From the NCBI GenBank assembly GCA_025531455.1, contig JAMYHL010000057.1:62001-126000 (forward strand): DNA of 64,000 nucleotides. The letters run 5' to 3'. Made by a program: the position numbers and the translations under genes. Under the pieces are notes generated by a model that searched no databases, was not told where the DNA came from, and saw only the letters and a program-made list of their open reading frames with translations. Origin of the DNA: Apiotrichum sp. Y4204. Taxonomy: Eukaryota; Basidiomycota; Tremellomycetes; Trichosporonales; Trichosporonaceae. Below are positions 1-11,043 of the stretch, piece after piece; positions within the stretch are counted from its first letter, which is position 1; each line of letters begins with the position of its first letter.

Positions 1-1175
1 GGAGGAGCCTCGTCTTGAACCTCGGAGTCTGGATCCGGGAGGGGCTGCTTCCTCGGACGCCCACGGCCCCTCTTCGGCGTGTCTACTGCCTCGGGATCAG
101 GCGTCGTTACAGGTTTACGGGGCCGGCCGCGCGGGCGGGCAGGCGTATTGGGATCGCGGGGCTCCTTGGGGGGATGGATGCGCGGCCTGCCGCGTTTCCG
201 AGGAGTGGCATCAGGAGCGGCTGGGTTGTCGAGGTTTTGGGCCGGAGCGGCGGGGCGGTCAAGATTCGCGCCTGGTGTCGAAGGCGTCGCTGCCCTCTCG
301 TTGGATTCCGCGACGGGCTCATCGAAGTCCGAGAAAGGCTCTGGAGCTGGAGCTTGAGAAGCATGAGGGGCTTCGGCTTCGGGAGCCGCCAAATCAGACT
401 TCCTGGGACGGCCGCGCTTGCGCGGGGTGGCGGCCGATGCGGCAGTGGCAACGTCCGCGCCGCCAGTGTTGTGGATGTCGTCGGCATTGTTGGCGGCGTC
501 GGCATCATCAACGCCATTTTCGTCAACAGCCACGGTGGGAACGTTGGCGTCGTCGGCATCATCGGAGCTGGTTTCGTCAACAGCCTCGGTGAGAACTGCC
601 GGGGCCGACTTGCGAGGGCGGCGAGGAGCTCTGGTAGACACCTTGGGCGCGGCGGGTGCGGACTTGCGCGGCCGGCCGCGTTTCTTCGGTACGGGGGAAG
701 TGTTCTCGATATCACTTTCCGAAAAGTCTGCAGAATACCGCTTCCGCCGCGTCGTCGCCACCGACCGCGTCGATGCGGGGCGTATTTTCGGGGGAAGCAC
801 GAGTTGGGGCTGGGGCGCATACGCGCCTGCTGGGGGGCGCGCGCGGCGGCCCTCAACTATAGGCGGGGCGTCGCTCTCATTCGACTCGGAGACCGTCTCG
901 TATGTCCAGAACTTTGCAGGCTGCCCTTTTCCTTTCCCTTTGCCCTTTCCCTTTCCCGTTCCTTTTGCCTTGGCGTTGGCGTTGGCGTTGGCGGACCGCT
1001 TGGGCCTATCCGGACGCGCGTCGTGATCGCTACTGGCGGCGCTGGCGCTGTCGCTGTCGCCTTCGTCGGCCGGGGGCTCCGCCTCTGCACTCTTGCGGCC
1101 GCTCCGCTCGCCGCGCAGAAGCTTGAATGGGCTGGTATTAGGATCCAAGTCAAGTCAGGATGCTTACTTCCACAT
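1..1175 (-). CDS. Multi-AT-hook chromatin protein (N-terminal part, runs off the left edge)
   Basis: Frame with codons at plus positions 3n to 3n+2, read on the minus strand. It is open from about 1154 to the window edge and lacks any internal ATG, so an upstream exon is needed. The best model starts at ATG 1175-1173 with an 8-nt first exon, then a 36-nt intron (1132-1167; GTAAGC donor, CTAAT branch, CAG acceptor), giving an N-terminus MWNPFKLLRGERSGRKS. At least five AT-hook cores follow: KKRGRPRK (663-686), KRGRPRK (about 400-423), KRGRPR (about 181-204), RPRGRPRK (114-137) and RGRGRPRK (48-71). A Gly-Lys run lies near 924-965, and Ala/Asp-rich linkers separate the hooks. AT-hooks bind the minor groove of AT-rich DNA, so a nuclear DNA-binding role is likely. 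The C-terminus and any further domain are outside the window. The start is an inference; the AT-hooks are seen directly. Confidence 0.75.
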
Positions 1176-4100
1176 CGGGGTTGATGGATGGCGGATGGAG
1201 CGGATGAGGATAATGAGGATGGCGGTGGCTTGGAGGTGCCATTTGTGGTTGTTGTATTGTTGTGTTTGTGAGGGTGCGAAGGAGGCTGGACATTTGGATT
1301 AGCGGATATTCCGGATATAGAGAGAGATCCAGACTCTCCAATGTGGATGTCGCGTGTGATCAGCGTGATCGGCAAATCCGCAGATCCAGAATTCTGCAGA
1401 TCTGCAGATGATACAGTACATTCAGTACATTCACGACTGCGACGGGCAGTGAGTGTGGCACTTCATCATCTCCAGGCTCCCGAGTCTTTCATCGTCAAAT
1501 TTGGCGAGCCCATTTCGAGATCTCGACAGCACAGGAGCACGGACTGGACACCGCGCGTCCCGCTCGTCAACTTGCTCCGGTCACGTCGGTGTATGAAGTG
1601 CTGACAGCTAGGCATTGAGTTCTTCGCTGGTGCTGGTCAATCAGTTATTATTTAGTATTTTCAGTTTTTATCATAGTGGGTCCACTCGTTCATATCCCAG
1701 TTGTGCGATGATTGTTGTCCCCTCCTCCTGTCCTAACCTGATCTCCCGAACTCTGGAATCACACTGGAATCAGCCTCTGTTCATGTCGGGACGTGCGCTC
1801 CTCCGTATTTGACGACGCAAAATTAGGAGGATGCGTCATGCTGCAGTTCGATCTTCGAGGCCACCATCTACGTACATGAGAAATCGAGGATCGATGTCAA
1901 GACCGGAAAGGAGGGCAGAATTCTGTGCATCCCAGCCTCGAAAATATCACGATCTTGTGAGGTCAGAGGAGAGGAGAGACACACATGCGGCTGTCGACGG
2001 CGATGGAGCCCGACAACGGCTCCGCTTCATCGCCGAGCTGCGCGCTTGCTGTCGAACGCGAGATGACGTCTCCCTCACGGCCCAGCGTTTTGTCCACCAA
2101 ACCCAACATGTGCCCGGCAGTAGGTGGAGTGCCTATGCCGAAGGAAATGCCGACCGGCACAGCACACCCTTGTCCTCGTAGCAAAGTCCGAATACCACAG
2201 CTCACTTTTTGTCCATCTGTCAGCATTCGTAGCGCGGCAACTTGGCGCCCCCACATGGCGGCGTGGCGCCGCACTTGTGCTTGGCAGGTTTACTCCAAAC
2301 TGCGCATGCACCGCCGCAATCGCGCGTCGTCACGGAATGCACAAATGCATTCCCACGAACGGCCCGAAACGCATCGCTGTGACGATACGTGACCACACGC
2401 GACACCGCAGTCTTCGTCGCGGTGAGATTGTGAGAGTTGGGCGGAGTCCCAAGTGTTGTAGCTCTTGCGGTGCGGGATCGGCGAATTGTGTCTCCGGCTG
2501 CTTGGCGAGCACAGCGACAGCGAGATTCGGTGACTTGGCCACACTGGTACCTTGCTAGAACTCGGCCACCCACGCCCAGTGGCCAGTGGTCGGTCCGCAG
2601 TCGCAGTATTTACGCTATATGCTAGCTCCTAATGGACGGCGGGATCCGAGACGGACCGCGGACCGAGGACCGGGCTGGCCGGCTTGCGAACGCGCGAACT
2701 CACGAGAGAGTTCCGAGTCATCATCGGCTGGCTGCCCGGTTTGGCAGGACACTGTGCATCAGTTGGGCAGGTTCCAGGATCGCAAAAGGATGGATGAGAG
2801 TCCCGCCTCCTGCCTCTGACGTCGATCCGCGATCAGAGAGCACATCCGTGCGTTCTGATTTGTTCTGGGTCGCGCGACCTCGGGATCGTCTGCACTGGGC
2901 CGAACGTTTCATCCCCCTTGCAGAAGGAGTAACCTGTTAGTCTACACGGTTGATCGGCACAACTGGAACTAGGACACCGATGTACATATGCACCTTGCCC
3001 CAGCAGGCCCAGCAGTGCGACAACATGTGGTCCGGTGTCCGGGACGCACCGAGCCTGAATGCTCCTGCGATCCTGAGGGCACAAGAGGACGGTCCATTTT
3101 GTAACCGAATGTCACGTTCGGTGTACCATCTCGTCCGTGATCCATGATGCTTGAAGCCTACCGTGTTGCAGAAGCCACCAACGCTCGCTAGCGGGCACAA
3201 GTGGGCATCGCTCCTCCCTAGCATCCCAAGCATTGAGGCTATTGAAACCAGTCGCTATTTTTACAGTCGCCAAGGAGGAGCATGATGCTGTAACAAGGTG
3301 TCGGAAATGGGCGACGAGGCACATCCAAACCATAATAAAGCACCACCACCATTATGCCTATGGTCTGCAAGGAGCGGTAATACTCCGCAGCAGGCAGCAT
3401 GTGCACACTCTAAATCGCCAACGCCGCCGATTGTAGTAGTCGGGCGCTGTGCGGCACGCCTCTGCGGCTCGGCCGCTTCTCGCCTTCTGTTCCAGATGTG
3501 TCAAGAAACGCAGGAAACCCCACCACCACATGCCAGAGGCCCCGCTGCGCCGCCGCCCTCCGTGACCGCCGTCATGCCTGAATGCCCGTGGACCCTACCC
3601 TTCCACGCCGCCGCTCTGCAGGTCTCCAGCCTTCGCCCGCCTCCGCCACCGGCCTCGCCAGGGACGCATGCCGTTCCGGCCGGCCGGCGAGGGGTTTGGA
3701 ACAGTGGAACAGTGGAGGCTGCCACGCGGCGCGCCTGTCGCCTCGCGCCTCGCTAGCTCGCTAGTACATAGGTGCGATCGGCGGGAAGACTGAGGGTGAT
3801 CAGAATGATGCGGTAGTGCCAGAACGTCGTGTGATGTAAGAGAGCAGTTGTTCGCGCTATCAGCACCGCTCCGCGCAGCAGTACGCTCCATGTGCCGAAT
3901 GTGCATATGTACGTGTGCACGCGTACACGCCCCTCAATGTTGGCCGATGTTGGATGTTCTGCATTGCATGCATTACTGTTCACTGTGATGTGGGTGTGCA
4001 GAGTGGCTTGCACAAAAGATGAAGCATGTCAGAGCCAAGGAAGGATCGGCATGCGCAGGGGCCGTGGGCACCAGGGAATCCCTCGGGTCCAACCGCACGA

Positions 4101-5235
4101 TCTCAACAAAGGGCAAAGGGCGGGGTCGCGAGGCGCGGGAAGAGGACGGGCAAGACCCGATGACACAAGAGAATATGGCACCCAAAGTACCCAAAAGGCA
4201 GTGTGCCGAGAGGTTGCCACTGCCGCACTGTGCGCGACGCCGAGGCGACTGCGGGCGGCTGCATTACATGCATAGTCCACCCAGACCCAGAGTGCCAAGG
4301 CATCTCAGGGGCTGAAAAAGGGGTAAAGTGCGACTTTTCGACCCTGCCAAGCGTTTTAGCCACTGAAAAGTGGTGTGACAGAGGAGGAAGAAGAGCAGAG
4401 GCCCAAAAAGTAAGTGCCAAAGGAAAAACAGGGTAAAAGCGGGGCGGGCGGCGAAGGAGAAGGGAAGAGAAACGAGAACCCACTCTCTCTCTGCGATAAT
4501 GCCCTCTAACAATCTGCAATCTGCCTCGAGTGGACAGCTGTGACGATTTAATGGTGCTTGAGTTGTCTTTGCCAGTCCTGGGTGCATAGCTTGGGTGCTT
4601 GAGGGAGGGCGATACCAAGGTGAAAAGCAGCAGACATGGCAGTGAAGAGTGCGGCCGTGAGGTATACCACATCGGTGTGCAGGGGGGGATTGATGGCTGT
4701 GCGCGCAGTATCTTATGATGACGGCTCTTTTTTTCCCCGTTTGACCAGCCTGCAGCCAGCCTGCGTTCCCAGCCCACAGCCCGTTGTCCCTGGGCTCCTC
4801 TGGTCTTTTGCCTCTGGTCCCACCCTTTTTTTTTTTCCTGCGGGTCGGGGTTTCCACGCCCCGCCCAGCTTGTTTCGTGTTCGGCACACACGCGCACACG
4901 CGCTACGCTGCGCGCTACAGTCTGCTAGCGTGTGCTATACGACATGCACATCACCAAGCTCTGCGTTCCACCGATGCACACCCCCGGCCTCTCGTCTGTT
5001 CCCATTCTCTCCCTCCGTGTCCTACTCACTCCTCCTCCCCATCCTCATCGTTGTCGTTTCTTCTCTTCTCAACGCTCTATCCCCCACTCTCCTACTTAAC
5101 CTATACAAACTACTACCCCCCGACACTCGTTCCCTTCGACATCTTTTGTAGTAGTTTCGTTTGCCACTTCTTTTTCATCGCACTTTTTACCACCACCCCC
5201 TTCCGCCCCCTCCGACTAATTCTCACTCCGCCGCC
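1176..5235. other. Intergenic region, AT-hook gene to chitin deacetylase
   Basis: About 4 kb with no recognisable exon on either strand. Short open frames here have mixed third positions and match no family I know. The left end is the divergent promoter of the AT-hook gene. The last 450 bases (about 4790-5235) are rich in T and C on the plus strand, which fits the leader of the chitin deacetylase gene. Confidence 0.5.
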
Positions 5236-6642
5236 ATGCTTCCCTCGCTCCTCCTCGCCGCCCTTCCCCTCGTTGCCGCGGCTCCTTGGGCCCAGCCCGA
5301 CAACAGCCCCGTTCACGAGCTGTTTAAGCGCCAGAGTGAGTAGTCAAAAAGCCGTGATGGACCGCAAGGAACCAATGTTCGGTTTGTGGCTTGCCAGGCG
5401 TGTCGCTGGAGCAGGGCCCCCTGTTGGTAGCTTTGATCGGCGTTGTGGCACGTTTCGCAACACATACTGACTGTCAGACGGCCCCAAGCCTGCCTCCGAG
5501 TACCCTCCCGCGCTCCAGGTTCCCTCGGGCAACTTTGTCCGCCAGGAGTGGATCGAGAAGCTTAAAGCCGTCGAGGGCTCCTTCCGCAAGGTGGACGTTT
5601 CTCTCCCCGCCAACGGCACCGACAACGCCGTCGTCTACCCCGGCAACCCCTCCCAGGCTCAGCTCAACGACAAGAACGGCATCTGCGCCTTCCCTGTCGG
5701 CTGCAAGGCCGACGACGACATCTGGGGAGCTCCCAACGGCTCCTTCATGGTGAGTCATCGAGTCAGGTCCCCCGACGGATCTCGATTTATCCTAGCGATG
5801 GCCACGTACTAACTCCCCAGATCACCTTCGACGACGGTCCCGGTGACGGTTCCAAGATGCTCTCGGACTTCCTTGAGACCAAGAACATGTCCACTCACGC
5901 GACCCACTTCATGATTGGCGCGTCGATTGTTGCCGAGCAGGACAACTTCCAGTATGTCTTCAGCCGCGGTGGCCACATTGCCTCGCACACCTGGTCGCAC
6001 AAGCGCATGACCACCCTCACCAACGAGGAGATCGTTGCTGAGCTCGGCTGGACCATGCAGGCCATTGCCGACCAGACTGGCGGCCGTCTCCCCCTCTACT
6101 GGCGCCCTCCTTACGGCGACATCGACAACCGTGTGCGTGACGTTGCCTCCAAGGTCTTTGGTCTCAAGGCGGTTCTCTGGAACGCCGACTCGAACGACTG
6201 GCGCATTGCTACCGAGGGCAAGGCTCCCACTGAGAAGGAGTTTGACACCTGGGCCGCCTGGGACAAGTCCACCAAGGGTATCAACGCTCTCATGCACGAG
6301 ATCAACAAGGGCACCGTTGAGATCTTCATTGCCAAGTTTGACAACTTTGTCAAGAACGGCTGGAAGGTCCAGAACGTTGCCGAGGCTGAGGGCACTCCCA
6401 TGTACTTCAACTCTGCCGACAACAAGGCCGAGGTTAAGCAGATGACCATCAAGGAGCTCGGCGCCCAGCCCGTTGCCCCCGCTCCCAACTCGACCACCTC
6501 GGGCGGCGCCGCCGGCTCCAACAGCACCGCGTCGCCCAACGGCAACGCCGCTCCGTCGAACAAGCCCGGCTCGTCCGCCAACGGCCTCCTTGCGCCCCTT
6601 GCCACCGTCGTCTTCGCCTCGCTGGCCGCGGCCCTCTTCTAA
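5236..6642 (+). CDS. Chitin deacetylase, GPI-anchored (polysaccharide deacetylase, CE4)
   Basis: Three exons: 5236-5335, 5478-5749 and 5821-6642, giving 397 residues. The enzyme removes acetyl groups from cell-wall chitin to make chitosan. Residues 1-16 form a signal peptide. The NodB domain is complete: TFDDGP at 126-131 (catalytic and metal Asp), SHTWSH with metal-binding His at about 180 and 184, RPPYGD at 219-224, a DSNDW motif, and an LMHEI motif carrying the late catalytic His. The tail is Ser/Thr/Asn/Pro-rich and ends in a hydrophobic segment (SANGLLAPLATVVFASLAAA), as expected for a GPI-anchor signal. The start has a good context (GCCGCCATG). Introns are 142 and 71 nt with GTGAGT donors. 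It resembles the Cda family of Cryptococcus. The substrate is inferred from the family. Confidence 0.93.
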
Positions 6643-7384
6643 ATAGCCCTGCACTAGACAGTACACTTCATACCTAGTAAGCACGGCAGAGCCGTAGTAA
6701 TAGCGCCGTAGTAATGGAGAACATTTTAGTCCCCTCCCCCTCGCGGCTCTTCCAGCTACGTTTTCCGACACCCACGCCCTCACGCCTCCCCCATTCCCCA
6801 CCCGCATCCTCCGGTCTTTTTCCGCTTTGCATACGTTGATACAATCATGGACATTGATTCACGCTCTATCCCTCTTGTTAATATGCGCATGCAGCTGCAT
6901 TCTTTTCCTGTGAGCGTGCGACCGCGAGATTGGAACTGGCTGGCAAGTTAGCACCGCCAATCGAGTGTTGCTCAACGGTCAGTTACATCGGCAGTGATTA
7001 CGTTTCATACAGATCGAGCTGGTGACTGAACCCCCCAGACCTTGATCTCAGCAGCCTTAACACAACTGTCAATACGTCATGCAACAATTGCACACAAGCC
7101 ACTAGGCCATGTCCGATGGCCACCACGGCTATTATGGTAACGGCCATGGCCGAAGCGGCCATGTCGCCGCCCCCATCAATCGCACAGTTGACACAAATGA
7201 GTGCCCACATGGCGGCGCCCGTGCGGTCTAGCTGACCGGTCGCCGGACACCGGCTCATAGTCGCCGAACGCTAGTCGCCAGTGAACGTTCGTGGACCAGG
7301 CACACTTCAAAAGGCGCCTTGTTGCTTCTTAGAACAGACTGACAGCACATCGCTCCCCCCAATCACTCTGCTACTTACTGCACA
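6643..7384. other. Intergenic region
   Basis: Tandem (+/+) gap between the chitin deacetylase and the beta-lactamase-like gene. It should hold the 3' end of the first gene and the promoter of the second. I see no gene or notable repeat. Confidence 0.5.
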
Positions 7385-8717
7385 ATGGTCACCCTCACTG
7401 ACGGCGGCAAGGCCAAGCTCGACGCGCTTCTTGCGGAACAGGTCGTGCATGCCGGCCTCCCAGCCCTGTTCTACGGCCTGACGAGCGCCGATGGCGAGCT
7501 CTACTTCAACTGCGCGGGCAAGAAGAACGAGGGCGACGCGTCCGAGGGCGAGGTCAACGACCAGACGAGTGAGCTCGGCCATCCTTGCAGTGACTGACAG
7601 TACCAGCCCTCCAGCTCTTCTCGCAGACCAAGCTCATCACCTCCATTGCGTGCCTCCAGCTCGTCGAGAAGGGCGTTCTTGCGGTTGACGACCCCGCGCT
7701 GATCGAGAAGCACCTCCCTGAGCTGTGGGCCCAGCCGATCCTCACAGGTCTAAGCGACGACGGCAAGCCAATCACCACTCCGCGCACCAAGGCAATCACG
7801 CTGCGCCATCTGCTCACGCACACCGCGGGGCTGGCATACACCTTCTCCAGCCCGCTAATCGCCAAGTGGGAGGCAGCGACGGGCGCGCCGTCGTGGATCG
7901 CGAACAATGCCGAGCCGAGCGCCCTCGCGCAGCCGACGCTCTTCGAGCCCGGATCAAAGTTCTGCTACGGCATCAACATTGACTGGGCGGGCGTCCTCGT
8001 CATGCGCGTCACGGGCCAGACTCTCGAGGAGTACTTCCACGAACACATCTTCGGCCCTATCGGCCTGACAAAGGAGGATATCTCGTTCTACCCCTCAGAC
8101 TCGATCAAGGAACGCCTCATGCAGAGCTGTGCCCTCCTCCCAGACGGCAAGCTTATTCCGAGCCCGGGCCTCCGCGACGTCAAGAACATGCGTCCAGAGG
8201 ATGTTGGCGTCCATCTCGGCGGCGCAGGGCTGCTGGGCACGCCCAAGGCGTACATGGCTGTTCTCCGCGAGATTCTCCTCGCCAAGGACGGCAAGTCCAA
8301 GGTCATCTCGCCGGCGGTGTATGCGGCGCTTTTCCAGCCCGCCCTCCCCGCGCGAGACGGGACCAACACGACGCATGCCGACCTCGGCGCCATGGTCGCG
8401 TTTGAGGGCCTCGACGAGACCCAGTTTATCTCCGGAGACCACATCAACCACTCGCTCGGCATGGCGCTCTTCGAGACCGACTCGGCGATGGGACCAAAGG
8501 CCGGATCCGCGTGGTGGGGCGGAGCGGCGCGTACCCGCTTCTGGGTTGACCCGGCCACTGGCGTTGCGGTGAGTGTGGATGTGTGTTTGAGACAGTTTGG
8601 GAAGCTGACTCGCAGGGAGTGTACGGCACGCAGATGTTCGACGGCGGTCAGGTAGCCACTTTCGCCAAGGCGTACAAGGCGTACCAGCGTGAGATCTACG
8701 ATGCGCTCGCGCTCTGA
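7385..8717 (+). CDS. Beta-lactamase (class C)-like serine hydrolase
   Basis: Three exons: 7385-7568, 7607-8568 and 8616-8717, giving 415 residues. The 38-nt first intron restores the SxxK motif as S67-Q-T-K70 in LFSQTKLIT, which carries the nucleophile and its lysine. A later CYGINIDWAG segment corresponds to the tyrosine motif seen in fungal members. HLLTHTAGLAY is also typical of the family. No signal peptide is visible, so it is probably cytosolic. Fungal members act as esterases, transesterases or amide hydrolases; real beta-lactam cleavage is not implied. The second intron (47 nt) falls just before the C-terminal GVYGTQM segment. The natural substrate is unknown. Confidence 0.88.
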
Positions 8718-9231
8718 GAAGTTGGGGTAGTTTGATCCAAGAGGTGGTCGGCAATCAATTGGGTAGTCTGGAATCTATGAACGATCGTAACGACCAGCTT
8801 TACCATTTGACCACTGACCAGGGTGTCGCGATCGCCGCCCACGTCGTCGGCTTTGCCGATTGCCACCCCGGAACGCAGGCGGAGCCGTAGAAGGCTGCGT
8901 CTCGTTTCATATCGCGCAGGCCTCAATGTCGAATGGAGGAGAGGAGGGAGGTTTCGACGAAGGAGCATGTTGTGATGAAGATTAATTGAAGAGTAGCTAC
9001 CAAATGGTTGTTTTTGTCTTTCTAAAACATACAGAGTGGTGTGGCTACCTCGCAAGGCGATACTCAATAGGTTACATCCCTCAATGGGTTACATCCATCA
9101 CTCGCAACTACCAAATATCGGCATCTATCCAAGAAACGGTGCTCTCTATGACGATTGTTCAAAATTAGGTGGATCCGCTTGCAACGCATATCCAGCTACT
9201 CAAATCCCATTGGTGTTGTCACACGGTACAG
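8718..9231. other. Short convergent intergenic region
   Basis: Lies between the 3' ends of the plus-strand hydrolase and the minus-strand Ser/Pro-rich gene. It probably holds both terminators. No coding signal is visible. Confidence 0.5.
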
Positions 9232-11043
9232 TTAGCGCATCCAGGACGCCATCTTGCGCATAAACGTCTTGGTGCGCCCCTCGCCAAACGCATACTGGCT
9301 CGTCGAATCAAAGTGTTCGCTCTTCGGATCAAAGTGCCCGCTGCTCCGCCGCTCCTTGCGCTGCTGACGCTCCTTGGCAATCGCCACCTGCTTGTCCATG
9401 TGTTCGGCGCGGACCGTGATACTCGCATTGCGCCGCTGCTGCCCGTGTTTGCCCAAGTCCTGCTCGGCACTCTTCGGGGAGAACAGCCGCGTTGATTGCT
9501 GGTAGCTTGCCGGGGCGTAATTGTTCCCGAGAGAGCTTGTCGGCGAGCTCGTGCTCTTGCCATATACGCTGCGGTCTCCGCTTCCCAATCGCCTACTTCT
9601 CGGTGGAGTTCTCGGAGAGGGCGTGGCGGCAGCGAACGGATGCGCGGCGAAAGGGTGTCTCTCGCTTTGCAGGTCGCCGGACCGGGTGCGGTTCACCGCG
9701 CGCGTGCGCCCCGAAATCGTGGCGCTCTTGATCCCCAAAAGCCTGTCGTAGTCGGTGACTGAGAGGATCGATGCCTCGCGGCGGTGCGGCTTGGTGCTGA
9801 TGGCACCGGGCGTATTGCCCTGACGGATGGTTGGTCGTCTGTGCGGAGTGTCGGGGTACGCGGACTCCTGGGAGCTGGACATGGACATGGCCTTCGTTTT
9901 GATAGGCGGGTCCGGGAGGAGGGGAAGAGGTCGGCGTGGTGGCGGAGCTTGGGGCGGGAGAGACGGCAAGGGAGACGGCCGAGTTGAGGGGCGGGTGCCG
10001 CGACCTTCGGACATTGGCATGCTGAAGCTGCTCGCTGAGCTGGAATGGAGCTCCGGTGAGCTGCAGATGACGTCGGCGTCTGTGCACCACTCGTCGATGA
10101 ACATCTCGGAACTCGACGCCGATAGCCGCCTCAGCCCGTTCTCCGAGTCGGGAGTGTAGGGCACGTCCGCTGCGCGGGGTTTGCCAGTGTACTGGACGCC
10201 GATTGAGTTATTCGCGCTCGAGCCGCCGCGACGGCTCCGCGTAATCACGGCCGGATCTCTGTCTCCGAGGACTCCAGCCTCGGACTGGAGAGAGTAGTGA
10301 TGCACATGGTGAACATGGGTGGAGCCGGCGCCACCCCCCATGTCTTGCAAGAGGATGTGGCGGTGGGAGCCGGCCTGGGAACGGTTCTGGGTCAGTGGCG
10401 GCGTACTGTCGCGCGCGCCACACGCCACCTGTCCAAGACTGGCGCACGCGTTTCCACATGGGTCTGCGCCTCCAGTGATGGCTGTTGGCGTTTCAAAATT
10501 ATTGAGCAGCTCACGGTCCTGGTTGTAATCGCAGACTGGGGTCAAGGGGTGAGAATACGTGCGGCGGCGGGGCGATGCGAGGAGGTCGTCAAACTCGATG
10601 ACAAGGCTGTTTGGTGAGAGTGGGGAGAGGGGCAGATGGCTCAGAGGACTCTTCGGCGGGGAGATGGGGTAATCGAGGCCGAGAAATGATCCAAGTGTCG
10701 GCGAGACGGGGAAGGTGGGTGAGGTCGGGAGGGTGGGTGAGATAGGGAGCGTGGGAGAGATAGGGAGCGTGGGCGAGATAGGAAGCGTGGGTGAGATAGG
10801 GAGCGTGGGCGAGATAGGGAGCGTGGGTGACGGCGGGACTGTGCCGGCAGGAGTTACACTGCCAGAAGGGGGCAGCATCGGCGAGCCAGGCAGTGTCGGT
10901 GAACCGGGAAGTGCGGATGGAAGCTGTGGTGGTGACCAATCGCTTCCGGACATCTGGTACTGGCTGGTCAGCGGCGGCGAGGCGAACACACGAGAGGGAC
11001 TTACCAGGGCGGCCTCCGCCTCGAGGTTGCGGAAAAAATCCAT
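9232..11043 (-). CDS. Ser/Pro-rich low-complexity protein, function unknown
   Basis: One long open frame of 603 residues from ATG 11043 (context CCAAGATGG). A consensus intron, 10960-11004 (45 nt; GTAAGT donor, CTGAC branch, CCAG acceptor), lies inside the frame and is a multiple of three. The spliced form has 588 residues, starting MDFFRNLEAEAAL and joining to YQMSGSDW. I prefer the spliced form. The N-terminal third carries tandem TLPISP repeats. The middle is rich in Ser and Pro with many RS and SP pairs, which look like possible kinase sites. The C-terminus is basic and aromatic (KTFMRKMASWMR). There is no signal peptide or membrane segment. I do not recognise the family; a disordered cytosolic or nuclear adaptor is a guess. 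Confidence 0.75.
   Translation of the reverse strand: MDFFRNLEAEAALVSPSRVFASPPLTSQYQMSGSDWSPPQLPSALPGSPTLPGSPMLPPSGSVTPAGTVPPSPTLPISPTLPISPTLPISPTLPISPTLPISPTLPTSPTFPVSPTLGSFLGLDYPISPPKSPLSHLPLSPLSPNSLVIEFDDLLASPRRRTYSHPLTPVCDYNQDRELLNNFETPTAITGGADPCGNACASLGQVACGARDSTPPLTQNRSQAGSHRHILLQDMGGGAGSTHVHHVHHYSLQSEAGVLGDRDPAVITRSRRGGSSANNSIGVQYTGKPRAADVPYTPDSENGLRRLSASSSEMFIDEWCTDADVICSSPELHSSSASSFSMPMSEGRGTRPSTRPSPLPSLPPQAPPPRRPLPLLPDPPIKTKAMSMSSSQESAYPDTPHRRPTIRQGNTPGAISTKPHRREASILSVTDYDRLLGIKSATISGRTRAVNRTRSGDLQSERHPFAAHPFAAATPSPRTPPRSRRLGSGDRSVYGKSTSSPTSSLGNNYAPASYQQSTRLFSPKSAEQDLGKHGQQRRNASITVRAEHMDKQVAIAKERQQRKERRSSGHFDPKSEHFDSTSQYAFGEGRTKTFMRKMASWMR
10708..10830 (-). repeat. 18-bp coding tandem repeat (TLPISP units)
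   Basis: About seven imperfect copies of an 18-bp unit, read on the plus strand as variants of gggagcgtgggcgagata. Because 18 is a multiple of three, each copy adds six residues to the Ser/Pro-rich protein without shifting frame. The outer copies have diverged (TLPTSP, TFPVSP), while the central ones are almost identical, which suggests recent slippage or gene conversion. Confidence 0.85.

Noticed and set aside
15..1184. Long plus-strand open frame of 389 codons
   Set aside because: It is the antisense shadow of the AT-hook gene; the opposite strand gives repeated RGRPRK cores, whereas this frame gives Gly/Arg-rich low complexity only.
4103..4899. Overlapping minus-strand frames of 264 and 211 codons
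   Set aside because: Two frames are open at once in GC-rich DNA just upstream of the chitin deacetylase leader; no motif, no signal peptide, no codon bias.
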